DNA of 59,467 nt from Actinomadura montaniterrae (lineage in GTDB: Bacteria > Actinomycetota > Actinomycetes > Streptosporangiales > Streptosporangiaceae). The notes beneath the pieces are model-generated. The model saw nothing but the letters and a program-made list of their open reading frames with translations. It ran no database searches and had not been told where the DNA came from. Every line of letters begins with the position of its first letter. The stretch's first letter is position 1. A program made the position numbers and the translations under genes. The DNA lies in contig NZ_WBMR01000038.1 of NCBI RefSeq assembly GCF_008923365.1, positions 1 through 59,467 on the forward strand, in the 5' to 3' direction. This document shows positions 7,995 through 15,819 of the stretch, piece by piece.

Positions 7995-8807
7995 TCAGGC
8001 GCGGTGGGGGCGGTTCGTCCAGCCCTGGTCGTCGGCGCGGACGAACCAGCCGGACGCGGCGAGCGTGCCGCCGTCGACCGGGATCGTGTGGCCGGTGACG
8101 AAGCGGGCGTCGCCGGACGCGAGGAACGCGACGACGGCCGCGTAGTCGTCGGGCTCGCCGAACCGGGCGAGCGGCACCCAGGTGTGCTCCAGCCCTTCGT
8201 CGTAGCCGCGCCGCATCCACGCGACCGGGGTCTGCTCGGTGTTGGCGAGGTCGGGCGCGATCGCGTTGACGCGGACGCCGTGCCGGCCGACCGCGACCGC
8301 GAGGCTGCGGGTGAACGCCGACACGCCCGCGTTGAACGCCGAGTACACCGGGTGCTGCGGGATGCCGCGGAACGCCTCGACCGTCGAGTTGTTGACGATG
8401 CTCCCGGCCTTCTGCTCGATCATCGTGGGCAGGAGCGCGTGGGTCAGCTTGAAGACGTGCAGCAGGTTCAGCTCGTAGAGCCGCTGCCACTGGCCGGGCG
8501 TGCTGTCCTGGAAGGACGGGGCCGACGGGCGGAAGTCGCCGACGTTGTTGACCAGCACGTCCACGCGGCCGTGCTCCAGCGCGGCGGCCGTCACCCGCGC
8601 GACGGTGTCGTCCTCGGCGATGTCGCCGATCACGGTGACGCAGTGCCCGCCGGACGCCTCGATGTCGCGCCGCGCGCGCTCGGCGGCGTCCGCGTCGATG
8701 TCGTTGAGGACGACGAGGTCGCCGCCGGCGGCGAGGCGGCGGGAGATCGCTCCCCCGATGCCGAGCGCGCCGCCGGTGACGACGCTGATCCGGGTGCCGT
8801 CAGCCAT
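7995..8807 (-). CDS. SDR-family oxidoreductase with atypical YxxxN active site
   Basis: The 270-residue protein has the SDR cofactor motif TGGALGIGG (11-19), NNVG (87-90), a Ser at 141 and Tyr at 155. The residue at the catalytic Lys position is Asn159 (YSAFN), so the usual YxxxK is broken. C-terminal VTGHTIPVDGGTLA is typical. It is in an operon with an NTF2-like gene upstream (8-base overlap) and the acyl-CoA ligase downstream (75 bases). A dehydrogenase step on a CoA or steroid intermediate is plausible, but the altered site leaves catalysis open. Confidence 0.88.
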   Translation of the reverse strand: MADGTRISVVTGGALGIGGAISRRLAAGGDLVVLNDIDADAAERARRDIEASGGHCVTVIGDIAEDDTVARVTAAALEHGRVDVLVNNVGDFRPSAPSFQDSTPGQWQRLYELNLLHVFKLTHALLPTMIEQKAGSIVNNSTVEAFRGIPQHPVYSAFNAGVSAFTRSLAVAVGRHGVRVNAIAPDLANTEQTPVAWMRRGYDEGLEHTWVPLARFGEPDDYAAVVAFLASGDARFVTGHTIPVDGGTLAASGWFVRADDQGWTNRPHRA

Positions 8808-9264
8808 CGCGGCGCCTCCGCACCGGCCTGGTCTCGATCGAGTCGATGCGCTGCTCGCGCCGGGCGATCCGCCACGTCCCGCCGTCGAGCCGGTAGGCGT
8901 CGGTGTAGCGGCAGTTCCACACGAGGTCCGACGTCGTGCCGTCGTCGCGTTCGGTCAGGTGGTGCGCGACGCAGGCGATCTCCCCGGTGGCCGTGCCGGG
9001 TTCGGCGCCCGCGTCGAAGACCTGCCCGACGAGGGCGTGGAACGTGACCGGGATGCCGTTCAGCACCGACAGCGTCGCGGTGATCTCCTCGCGTCCGGTG
9101 AAGGTGCGCACCGGGTCGAGCACGTCCGGGGCGGACGGCAGGACGAGCACCGCGTCGCCGGTGAACAGGCCCGCCATCGCGCCGATGTCGCAGCGGTCGG
9201 CGTACAGGGCGTAGCGGGCGACCAGATCGCCGAGGGCGATCCGGTCGCCGGTTCCCAGCGTCAT
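8800..9264 (-). CDS. SnoaL/NTF2-like protein
   Basis: The 154-residue protein has the SnoaL-type NTF2 fold pattern: an N-terminal helix (DLVARYALYADRCDIGAMAGLFTGDAVL) and paired strands around TFTGREEITATLS and VAHHLTERDDG. Members are small isomerases, dehydratases, cyclases or ring-hydroxylation partners. The ATG at 9264 overlaps the stop of the LLM oxidoreductase (ATGA), so the two are co-translated. The same LLM then NTF2 pair recurs at 20306-21672. Confidence 0.85.
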   Translation of the reverse strand: MTLGTGDRIALGDLVARYALYADRCDIGAMAGLFTGDAVLVLPSAPDVLDPVRTFTGREEITATLSVLNGIPVTFHALVGQVFDAGAEPGTATGEIACVAHHLTERDDGTTSDLVWNCRYTDAYRLDGGTWRIARREQRIDSIETRPVRRRRDG

Positions 9265-10142
9265 GACAGGCCGAGGCGCTGGGCGCACGCCGACAGCTCG
9301 TCCTTCGCCTCGTTCAGGTCCGTCGTCACGGTCCCGCGCAGGACGAGCCGTCCCGCGCCCAGGTCACCGAGCCGGCCCGCCTTCTCCGGGGTGACCGCCG
9401 ACAGCGAATGGCCGAGCGTGAGCTCCAGCGCGTCCGGGTCGCGGCCGTTCTTCTCCGCCTCCTCGCGCATGAGCGCGACCAGGCCGCGCAGCTCATCGCC
9501 CGCGACGCCGAGCGGCTGGAGGCCGTCGCCGTAGCGGCCGGCGCGCCGCGCGGCGGCCTTCGTGTGGCCGCCGACGTGGATCGGCACGCCGCCCTCCTGC
9601 ACCGGCTTCGGGTAGCTCATCGCCCCCTTGAAGTGGAAGAACTCGCCGTCGTGCGACGCGCCTTCCGGCCCGGTCTCCGCCCACAGCTTCCGCAGCACCT
9701 GGAGCTGCTCGTCGCCGCGCCGGCCGCGCGAGTCGAAGTCGGCGCCGCACGCCTCGATCTCCTCGCGCATCCAGCCCATGCCGACGACCAGCCGCAGCCG
9801 CCCGCCGGACAGCGCGTCGATCGTCGCGAGCCGCTTGGCGAGCACCACCGGATGGTGGTTCGGCAGGACGAGCACGCCCGTGGCCAGCCCGATCCGGCTG
9901 GTCCGGCCGGCGAGGTACGCGAGCAGGTCCAGCGGATCGGGGATGTCCAGGTCGTCCGCCAGCTCCATCCTCCCCGAGCTGTCATAGGGGTAGACGGAGG
10001 AGTAGCCGCTCGCCACCACCGCGTGCTCGACCGCGCCGACGGACTCGTAACCGCAGTCCTCGGCGTGCCGGACGTACTCCCCGATCCACGCGGGATCGGC
10101 GGTCACGCCCGCCGCGACCGGCAGCAGGACGGCGTACTTCAT
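9261..10142 (-). CDS. LLM-class flavin/F420-dependent oxidoreductase
   Basis: The 293-residue luciferase-like monooxygenase-fold protein has GVLVLPNHHPVVLAKRLATIDALSGGRL and VGMGWMREEIEACG, typical of probable F420-dependent LLM oxidoreductases (TIGR03619-like). Such enzymes use F420H2 or FMN; which one cannot be decided here. Its start overlaps the stop of the flavoprotein at 11626 and its stop overlaps the start of the NTF2-like gene, both by 4 bases. This tight coupling suggests linked steps in the same pathway. Confidence 0.88.
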   Translation of the reverse strand: MKYAVLLPVAAGVTADPAWIGEYVRHAEDCGYESVGAVEHAVVASGYSSVYPYDSSGRMELADDLDIPDPLDLLAYLAGRTSRIGLATGVLVLPNHHPVVLAKRLATIDALSGGRLRLVVGMGWMREEIEACGADFDSRGRRGDEQLQVLRKLWAETGPEGASHDGEFFHFKGAMSYPKPVQEGGVPIHVGGHTKAAARRAGRYGDGLQPLGVAGDELRGLVALMREEAEKNGRDPDALELTLGHSLSAVTPEKAGRLGDLGAGRLVLRGTVTTDLNEAKDELSACAQRLGLS

Positions 10143-11626
10143 GCAGTCTCCTTGTTCGTCGATGCGGCGGCGGCGCGCCCGGCGCGGCGGCCGAAGAACG
10201 TGCCGTCGCCGAGGGACGTCCCGCTGACGTATCCCTCGCCGTGCATGCCGGACGCGGCGCGGCCCGCCGCGTACAGGCCCGGCACCGGCTCGCCCGAGTT
10301 GTTCAGGACCTCGCCGTCGGCGGTCGTGTGCAGCCCGCCGAGCGTGAACCCGGACGCGCCGCTCGCCGGCCCGCCGGTGCCGCCGAAGAAGCCCGCGCCC
10401 GGGTCGATCGCCGCGAACGGCGGCTTCAGCGGCCGCAGCCACTTCGGGTCCTTGTGGAAGTAGGGGTCCTCGCCCTTCGCGGCGTGCCGGTTGTACGTCT
10501 CGACCGTCGCCTCCAGCGCGCCGGGCGGCATGCCGAGCGACTCCTCCAGCTCGGCGAGGGTCTCGGCGGCGTACTTCGGCAGCACGCCCCACCGGTCCGC
10601 CTCGGGGACGGACTCGTACCCCTCCTCGTCGATGATCGTCCAGTAGGGGCCGGGCTGGTCGCGGACCGCGTGGACGCTCCAGTGGCCCGGGTAGACGTCC
10701 TCGTTGAGGAACCGGCGGCCGAGGCCGTCCACGAGCATGCCGCGGCAGACCATCGCGGGCAGCGCGGTCAGCGCGATCTCGACCACGCCCATCCGCCGGG
10801 TCGCCGCGCCGATCGCCGCCGCCATCCGGATGCCGGACCCGTCGTCGAGGCCGTCGCTGACCTTGCCGTGCCCGAGCAGCACCGGCGCGTGGTCGGCGAG
10901 CATCTCCTCGTTGTCGACGAACCCGCCGGTGGTCAGCACCACCGCGCGACGCGCCCGGTAGGTGACCCGCTCGCCGTACTTGCGGGCGACGAGCCCGGCG
11001 ACGCGCCCGTCCGCGTCCAGCACGAGGTTGGACGCGACGGTGTCGACGTGCGTGACGGCGCCCGCGGCGGTCGCCGCCGCCGACAGCTTCTCCATCAGCA
11101 CGGCCCCGCCGAACCCGCTGGCGGCCGGGCGGTGCCCGCGCGGGACGGGACGCGCGACCGTGTTGTACGGCCAGGAGTTCTCGCCCAGCCACATCAGCCC
11201 GTCCTCCGACATGGGCATCCACGTCGGCTGGTCGTAGAAGCTGGGGTTGAACGTGACGCCGCACTCGCGGAACCACTCGAAGTGCTCGACGCTCCCGTCG
11301 CAGTACAGCCGGATCTTCGCGGTGTCGGCGTTCGGGCCGAGCGCCTTCACCAGGTAGGCGTACATGTTGTCGGGGTCGTCGTCGAACCCGCAGGCCTTCT
11401 GCACCTCGGTGCCGCCGCCGAGGTACAACTCGCCGCCGGACTGCGCCGACGACCCGCCGGGCCCGCTCGCCCGCTCCAGCACCAGCACGTCCGCGCCGGC
11501 GCGCGCCGCCTCGAAGGCCGCCGCCGCGCCCGCGCAGCCGAACCCGACGACGAGCACGTCGCACTCGTGGTCGAACGCGCCGATCTCCGCGACCGGGACG
11601 GGCTCGACCGAGGAACGAGGGCTCAC
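10139..11626 (-). CDS. FAD-dependent oxidoreductase, 3-ketosteroid dehydrogenase/fumarate reductase type
   Basis: The 495-residue flavoprotein has an N-terminal FAD Rossmann motif (DVLVVGFGCAGAAAAFEAARAG) and the FAD-binding 2 family C-terminus (GLYAAGRAASGMHGEGYVSGTSLGDGTFFGRRAG). It resembles KstD-like dehydrogenases but lacks the GPGATIG ending of true KstD at 15816. It probably desaturates or oxidises a ring intermediate. GTG at 11626 is four bases after the HsaC-like stop. No transmembrane or signal segment is seen, so it is cytosolic. Confidence 0.87.
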   Translation of the reverse strand: MSPRSSVEPVPVAEIGAFDHECDVLVVGFGCAGAAAAFEAARAGADVLVLERASGPGGSSAQSGGELYLGGGTEVQKACGFDDDPDNMYAYLVKALGPNADTAKIRLYCDGSVEHFEWFRECGVTFNPSFYDQPTWMPMSEDGLMWLGENSWPYNTVARPVPRGHRPAASGFGGAVLMEKLSAAATAAGAVTHVDTVASNLVLDADGRVAGLVARKYGERVTYRARRAVVLTTGGFVDNEEMLADHAPVLLGHGKVSDGLDDGSGIRMAAAIGAATRRMGVVEIALTALPAMVCRGMLVDGLGRRFLNEDVYPGHWSVHAVRDQPGPYWTIIDEEGYESVPEADRWGVLPKYAAETLAELEESLGMPPGALEATVETYNRHAAKGEDPYFHKDPKWLRPLKPPFAAIDPGAGFFGGTGGPASGASGFTLGGLHTTADGEVLNNSGEPVPGLYAAGRAASGMHGEGYVSGTSLGDGTFFGRRAGRAAAASTNKETA

Positions 11627-11630
11627 CGGC

Positions 11631-12539
11631 TCACTTCCCGGGCGGGACGAAGGCGGCCAGCGGCTCGGACCCCGACCAGTCGTGGCCCCAGTAGCTGTCC
11701 TTGGTGATCTCTTCGGCGGTGTAGTACGCCTCGTCGACGAGCATGCCCTCGCAGCCGTACTCGATGTCCCAGCCGCCGGGGGCGCGCACGTAGAACGACA
11801 CCATCTTGTCGTTGGTGTGCCGGCCGAGCGTCGAGGAGATCGAGAAGCCGCGCTCCTTCACCGCGTCGAGCGCGATGCCGACCGCGTCGAGGGAGTCGAC
11901 CTCCACCATCAGGTGGACCAGGCCGGGCGCGCCGTCGTGCGGGGCCGGGCAGATCGCGGCGCTGTGGTGCCGCTGGTTGACGCCCATGAAGCGGATCCGC
12001 ACGGGGCCGCCGCCGACCTTCATCGCGCCGCGCGGCAGGAAGCCGAGGACCTCGTTGTAGAACGTGACGGTCTCGGCGAAGTTCGGGGTGGGCAGCACCA
12101 CGTGGCCCATGCCCATCGCGCCGGTGACGAACTTCTGCGCGAACCCGGTGCGCAGCGGGCTGTGGTCCAGGACGGGGCCGAAGAACACCTCGACGGGCGT
12201 GCCGCCGGGGTCGGTGAACGCGATGACCTCCTCGGCGTCGCGCTCGGCGGACTCCTTCGCGGTCAGCGCCGTCACGGCCGTGCCGGACTTCTCGACGGCC
12301 TCGCGGACGGCGGCGAGCGCGTACTGGTCGCGGACCTCCCAGCCGACGGCCAGCACCTTGTCGGAGTCGCCGGGCACCAGCTGCAGGCGGGACCGGCGCT
12401 CGTCCATGCGCAGGTACAGGCCGTCCGGGTCGGGGCCGCTGCCCTCGGCGAACCCGAGCCCCTCGAGGGCGAACTCGCGCCAGCGGTCGATGTGCTGGGT
12501 CTGGACCTTCAGATAGCCCAGCCCTCGGATGTGCGTCAC
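11631..12539 (-). CDS. hsaC: Extradiol dioxygenase, HsaC/BphC type
   Basis: The 302-residue two-domain VOC protein is a type I extradiol ring-cleavage dioxygenase. The iron ligands fall at His146 (GMGHVVLP), His209 (LVHLMVEV) and Glu260 (WDIEYGCEG). Acid-base residues His191/192 and Tyr250 are also present, matching BphC numbering closely. HsaC cleaves 3,4-DHSA, the aromatised steroid A ring, and that substrate is inferred from the KstD, HsaA, HsaB and HsaD homologs nearby. It is first in a six-gene operon and divergent from the SDR at 12686. Confidence 0.88.
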   Translation of the reverse strand: MTHIRGLGYLKVQTQHIDRWREFALEGLGFAEGSGPDPDGLYLRMDERRSRLQLVPGDSDKVLAVGWEVRDQYALAAVREAVEKSGTAVTALTAKESAERDAEEVIAFTDPGGTPVEVFFGPVLDHSPLRTGFAQKFVTGAMGMGHVVLPTPNFAETVTFYNEVLGFLPRGAMKVGGGPVRIRFMGVNQRHHSAAICPAPHDGAPGLVHLMVEVDSLDAVGIALDAVKERGFSISSTLGRHTNDKMVSFYVRAPGGWDIEYGCEGMLVDEAYYTAEEITKDSYWGHDWSGSEPLAAFVPPGK

Positions 12540-12641
12540 TGTCCTCGGTCCCTTCGGTGTTCGGCCCGTACGGCGGCGCGGCCGACGCGGCGGCCGTCTC
12601 CGTCAACCTGCCAAATCCCACCCGGCGCTGCGGAGACCTTC

Positions 12642-12654
12642 CCGCTCAGTGAGA
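12642..12654. promoter_or_regulatory. Candidate operator CCGCTCAGTGAGA in the hsaC/SDR divergent promoter
   Basis: It contains the palindrome CTCA-G-TGAG, 32 bases before the SDR start and 103 bases before the HsaC-like start. Related sequences CCACTCATTGGGA (about 18519) and CCACTCACCGGGA (about 7977) lie in other intergenic regions of the same catabolic block. The link is suggestive only. Confidence 0.3.
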
Positions 12655-12685
12655 GTCTTTCGGCGTGACTCACCAAGGAGGTCGG

Positions 12686-13513
12686 ATGGCGAAGGTCGCG
12701 CTCGTCACGGGGGCCAGCCGCGGGATCGGGCGGCGGACGGCACTGGCGCTCGCGGGCGCCGGGTACGACGTCGCGTTCACGGCGCGGACCGTCGAGGAGG
12801 GGCAGGGCACGATCCCGCCCCGCTACGGGCACGCGGACGCGATCCCGGTGCCGGGCAGCCTGGCGCGGACGCGGGCGGAGATCGAGGCGCTCGGCGTGCG
12901 GGCGCTGCCCGTCCGGATGGACCTGCTCGACCGGGCGAGCGTGACGGCCGCCGCGGCGACGGTGCTGGACGCCTGGGGCCGCGTGGACGTGCTGGTCAAC
13001 AACGCGGTGGCGCACCTCGCGGGCACCCACGAGCGGTTCCTCGACCTGGACGTCGACGTCGCCGAGCGCGTCATGGCCGGCAACTACCTGAACCAGATCG
13101 CGCTGATCCAGGCGGTGCTGCCGGCGATGCTGGAGCGCGGCGCCGGGACGATCGTGAACCTGTGCTCGGGGTCGGCGACCAGCGACCCGCCGGGACCGCC
13201 CGGCGAGGGCGGCTGGGGCGTGGCGTACGCGGCGTCCAAGGCGGCGTTCGGCCGGCTCGCGGGCGCGGTCAACGCCGAGTACCGGGGCCGCGGGATCCGC
13301 GCGTTCAACCTCGACCCCGGCTTCGTGATCACCGACGCGGGCGCGGCGCGCGGCGGCCTCACCACCCTGCAGGACGAGGGGTTCGAGGCGACGCCGGAGG
13401 AGGCGCCCGGAGCCGCCGTCGTCTGGCTCGTCACCGCGCCGGACGCCGACGCGTTCCTCGGCCGGGTGATCTGGACGCCGAAGCTCGTCGCCGAGCGGGG
13501 CCTCCTCGGTTGA
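12686..13513 (+). CDS. SDR-family oxidoreductase
   Basis: The 275-residue classical SDR has TGASRGIG (8-15), NNAV (105-108), and the active-site Tyr181/Lys185 (YAASK). The internal region VEEGQGTIPPRYGHADAIP is longer than in most SDRs and is seen in SDRs annotated from cholesterol clusters; that link is tentative. The ATG at 12686 is chosen over GTG at 12665 because AAGGAGGT lies just upstream of it. It is divergent from the HsaC operon and convergent with the HsaA operon across a strong hairpin. Confidence 0.88.
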   Translation: MAKVALVTGASRGIGRRTALALAGAGYDVAFTARTVEEGQGTIPPRYGHADAIPVPGSLARTRAEIEALGVRALPVRMDLLDRASVTAAAATVLDAWGRVDVLVNNAVAHLAGTHERFLDLDVDVAERVMAGNYLNQIALIQAVLPAMLERGAGTIVNLCSGSATSDPPGPPGEGGWGVAYAASKAAFGRLAGAVNAEYRGRGIRAFNLDPGFVITDAGAARGGLTTLQDEGFEATPEEAPGAAVVWLVTAPDADAFLGRVIWTPKLVAERGLLG

Positions 13514-13518
13514 GGAGC

Positions 13519-13562
13519 GCGGCGCGCCGCCCCCTCGGGACGGCGGCGGGGCGGCACGCCGC
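13519..13562. terminator. Bidirectional hairpin terminator between SDR and hsaA-like gene
   Basis: A 15-base stem (13519-13533 with 13548-13562, one mismatch) lies in the convergent gap just after the SDR stop and just after the HsaA-like stop on the other strand. There is no T tract, as is usual in actinomycetes. Confidence 0.7.
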
Positions 13563-13579
13563 GAGAACCGCCGGACGGC

Positions 13580-14764
13580 TCAGATCATCGAGCGCATCGG
13601 GCCCTGCGGGGGCTCGATGTCCAGGTCGGTCAGCGCGGAGACGTGGTAGACCGAGCCGGGGACGTGGATGGCGTGCGCGAGCCCGACGTGCGCGTCCCGC
13701 CAGAACCGCTGGATCGGGTTGTCGGTGCGCATCGCGTTGCCGCCGGACCGCACCACGATCTCGTTCATCGCGTGCACGGCGCGCCACGCGGCGCGGACCT
13801 GCGTGCGGCGGCCCGCCGCCCGGTCGGCGAAGCTGATCTCCTCGCCGGCCGCGACCCGGTCGTACATCCGCGAGCAGTTGTCCAGCAGCGCGGTCCGGGA
13901 CGCCTTGATCTCCTCGGCGGCCTCGCTGATCGCGTACAGCACGTACGGGTCGTCCTTGATCTTCGTGCCGGTGATCTGGACGCGGTTGCGCTGGTAGGCG
14001 AGGTGGTGGTGCAGCGCGCCCTCGGCAATGCCGATCACGGCGGCGGTGATGCCGAGCGGGAACACGCACGAGAACGGCATCAGGTAGGCCGGGTTGGTCA
14101 GCCCCGCCTCGCGCGGCGCCGACCCGTCCACGACCTTGTCGTACCAGAGCGTCCGGTACGACGGGACGAACGCGTCCTTGACGATGATGTCCTTGCTGCC
14201 GGTGCCCTTGAGGCCCGCGACGTCCCACGAGTCGGCGACGATCTCGTAGTCCGAGCGCGGCAGGATCAGGTGCAGCGACCGCGGCGGCTGCGCCATCTTG
14301 CCTTCCTCGTCGCCGAGCATGCCGCCGAGGAAGATCCAGTCGCAGTGGTCGGTGCCCGACGAGAACTGCCAGCGGCCGTTGAAGACGTAACCGCCGTCGA
14401 CGGGCCGGGCGATGCCCATCGGCGCGTACGGGGACGCGATCCACGTGTCGGGGTCCTGGCCCCAGATCTCCTCGCGGACCTTCGGGTCGGCGTACGCCAT
14501 CTCCCACGGGTGGACGCCGACGATCCCCGCGACCCAGCCGGTCGAGCCGTCGAGGGACGCGATCCCCATCACCGTCTCGGCGAACTCGCGGGGATGCACC
14601 TCCAGCCCGCCGTGCGCGCGGGGCTGCAGCTGGCGGATCACACCGGAGTCGCGCAGCGCCTTGGCGGCCTGGTCGTCCAGCCGGCCGAGCGACTCGTTCG
14701 ACGGCCCGAGCGCGCGGATCTCCTCCGCCCGCTCCATCATCGCGTCGAGCACGGGATTGGTCAT
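13580..14764 (-). CDS. hsaA: Flavin-dependent monooxygenase, HsaA-like (acyl-CoA dehydrogenase fold)
   Basis: The 394-residue group D flavin monooxygenase has the acyl-CoA dehydrogenase fold: an N-terminal helical domain, a beta domain with GGYVFNGRWQFSSGTDHCDW (about 125-145), and a C-terminal four-helix bundle. HsaA hydroxylates 3-HSA to the catechol 3,4-DHSA using FMNH2 supplied by HsaB. GGAGGACTTG precedes the ATG at 14764. It is the last gene of the hsaD-kstD-kshB-hsaA operon. The specific substrate is inferred from this gene set. Confidence 0.88.
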   Translation of the reverse strand: MTNPVLDAMMERAEEIRALGPSNESLGRLDDQAAKALRDSGVIRQLQPRAHGGLEVHPREFAETVMGIASLDGSTGWVAGIVGVHPWEMAYADPKVREEIWGQDPDTWIASPYAPMGIARPVDGGYVFNGRWQFSSGTDHCDWIFLGGMLGDEEGKMAQPPRSLHLILPRSDYEIVADSWDVAGLKGTGSKDIIVKDAFVPSYRTLWYDKVVDGSAPREAGLTNPAYLMPFSCVFPLGITAAVIGIAEGALHHHLAYQRNRVQITGTKIKDDPYVLYAISEAAEEIKASRTALLDNCSRMYDRVAAGEEISFADRAAGRRTQVRAAWRAVHAMNEIVVRSGGNAMRTDNPIQRFWRDAHVGLAHAIHVPGSVYHVSALTDLDIEPPQGPMRSMI

Positions 14765-14784
14765 CAAGTCCTCCGATGTGTCCG

Positions 14785-15819
14785 TCAGCCGTCGTAGCTG
14801 ATCCTGAGCCGGTCGCTGACCGGCCTCGCCTGGCAGGCGAGGATGAGGCCGTCGGCGAGATCCTGCTCGTCGAGGACCGAGTTGGCGTCGAGCGCGACCT
14901 CCCCTTCCAGGGCCACGCAGGCGCAGGCGGAGCAGTTGCCCTCCCGGCAGGAGAACGGGGCGTCGACGCCCGCGCGCAGCAGCGCGTCGAGCAGCAGCTG
15001 CGACTTCGGCCAGGGCACCGTCTGCGTCTCGCCGTCGATCTCGACCTCGATCTCGGCGACGCCGGCCTCGTCGGCCTCGTCGGCCTCGGTCGGCGGCTCC
15101 TCGTCCGGCTCCTCGAACGGGTCGCCGGTCAGCGAGAAGAAGCGTTCGACGTTCACCCGCACGCCGAGGCCGGTCAGCGCCGCCTCCGCCATGTCCATGA
15201 ACACGCCGGGGCCGCACACGAACGCCTCGCGGCCGGTGAAGTGCCGGGCGAGCGAGTGGAACGCGGCGGGCGTCGGCAGGCCCTGCACCGACTCCAGCCA
15301 GTGCACGACCGTGAGCCGCTCGCCGTGCTTCTCGGTGAGCTCGCGCAGCTCCCCCGCGAAGATCACCGAGCGTTCGTCGCGGTTGGCGTACAGCAGCGTG
15401 ACGGTGCCGGTGCCGCCCGCGAGGACCGACTTCAGGATCGACATCACCGGGGTGATGCCGCTGCCGCCCGCGACGAGCAGCAGGTCCTCGTCCAGCGAGT
15501 GCGGGGTGAACGCGCCGGCGGGCCGCAGCACCTCCAGCACGTCGCCCGCGGCGACGTTGTCGCAGATCCAGTTGGACCCGATCCCCTCGGCGACCCGCTT
15601 CACGGTCACCTTGAGCCGCTCGTCGCAGACCGGCGAGCTGCACAGCGAGTACGAGCGCGCGACCCAGCCGTCCCCGGCGGGCACCCGGACCGTGAGGAAC
15701 TGGCCGGGCCGGTAGTGGAACCGGCCCTCCTCGCCCTCCGCGGGTTCCAGGACCAGCGAGTTCGCGTCGGGCGTCTCCCGGACGACCTCGACGACGCGCG
15801 CCTTGAGCGATGCGGTCAT
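14785..15819 (-). CDS. kshB: 2Fe-2S ferredoxin-NAD(P)H oxidoreductase, KshB-like
   Basis: The 344-residue three-domain reductase has an FAD domain with RSYSLCSS (about residue 75), an NAD domain with GGSGITP, and a C-terminal plant-type 2Fe-2S domain. The cluster cysteines are at 291, 296, 299 and 329 (C-x4-C-x2-C-x29-C). An acidic Glu/Asp-rich insert (EEPDEEPPTEADEADEA) precedes the ferredoxin domain. KshB feeds electrons to the Rieske oxygenase KshA, but no KshA-type gene is in this window. It is coupled to KstD upstream by an ATGA overlap. Other oxygenase partners are possible. Confidence 0.85.
   Translation of the reverse strand: MTASLKARVVEVVRETPDANSLVLEPAEGEEGRFHYRPGQFLTVRVPAGDGWVARSYSLCSSPVCDERLKVTVKRVAEGIGSNWICDNVAAGDVLEVLRPAGAFTPHSLDEDLLLVAGGSGITPVMSILKSVLAGGTGTVTLLYANRDERSVIFAGELRELTEKHGERLTVVHWLESVQGLPTPAAFHSLARHFTGREAFVCGPGVFMDMAEAALTGLGVRVNVERFFSLTGDPFEEPDEEPPTEADEADEAGVAEIEVEIDGETQTVPWPKSQLLLDALLRAGVDAPFSCREGNCSACACVALEGEVALDANSVLDEQDLADGLILACQARPVSDRLRISYDG

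Noticed and set aside
5637..9047. 1136-residue open frame on the plus strand
   Set aside because: It is the complement of the acyl-CoA ligase, SDR and NTF2 genes, very rich in Arg, Gly and Ala, with no recognisable domain or ribosome site. High GC makes such antisense frames common.
9261..11564. 767-residue minus-strand frame across the LLM and flavoprotein genes
   Set aside because: Only its C-terminal part is the LLM enzyme. The rest is a low-complexity shadow of the flavoprotein, which has the real FAD motif in another frame.
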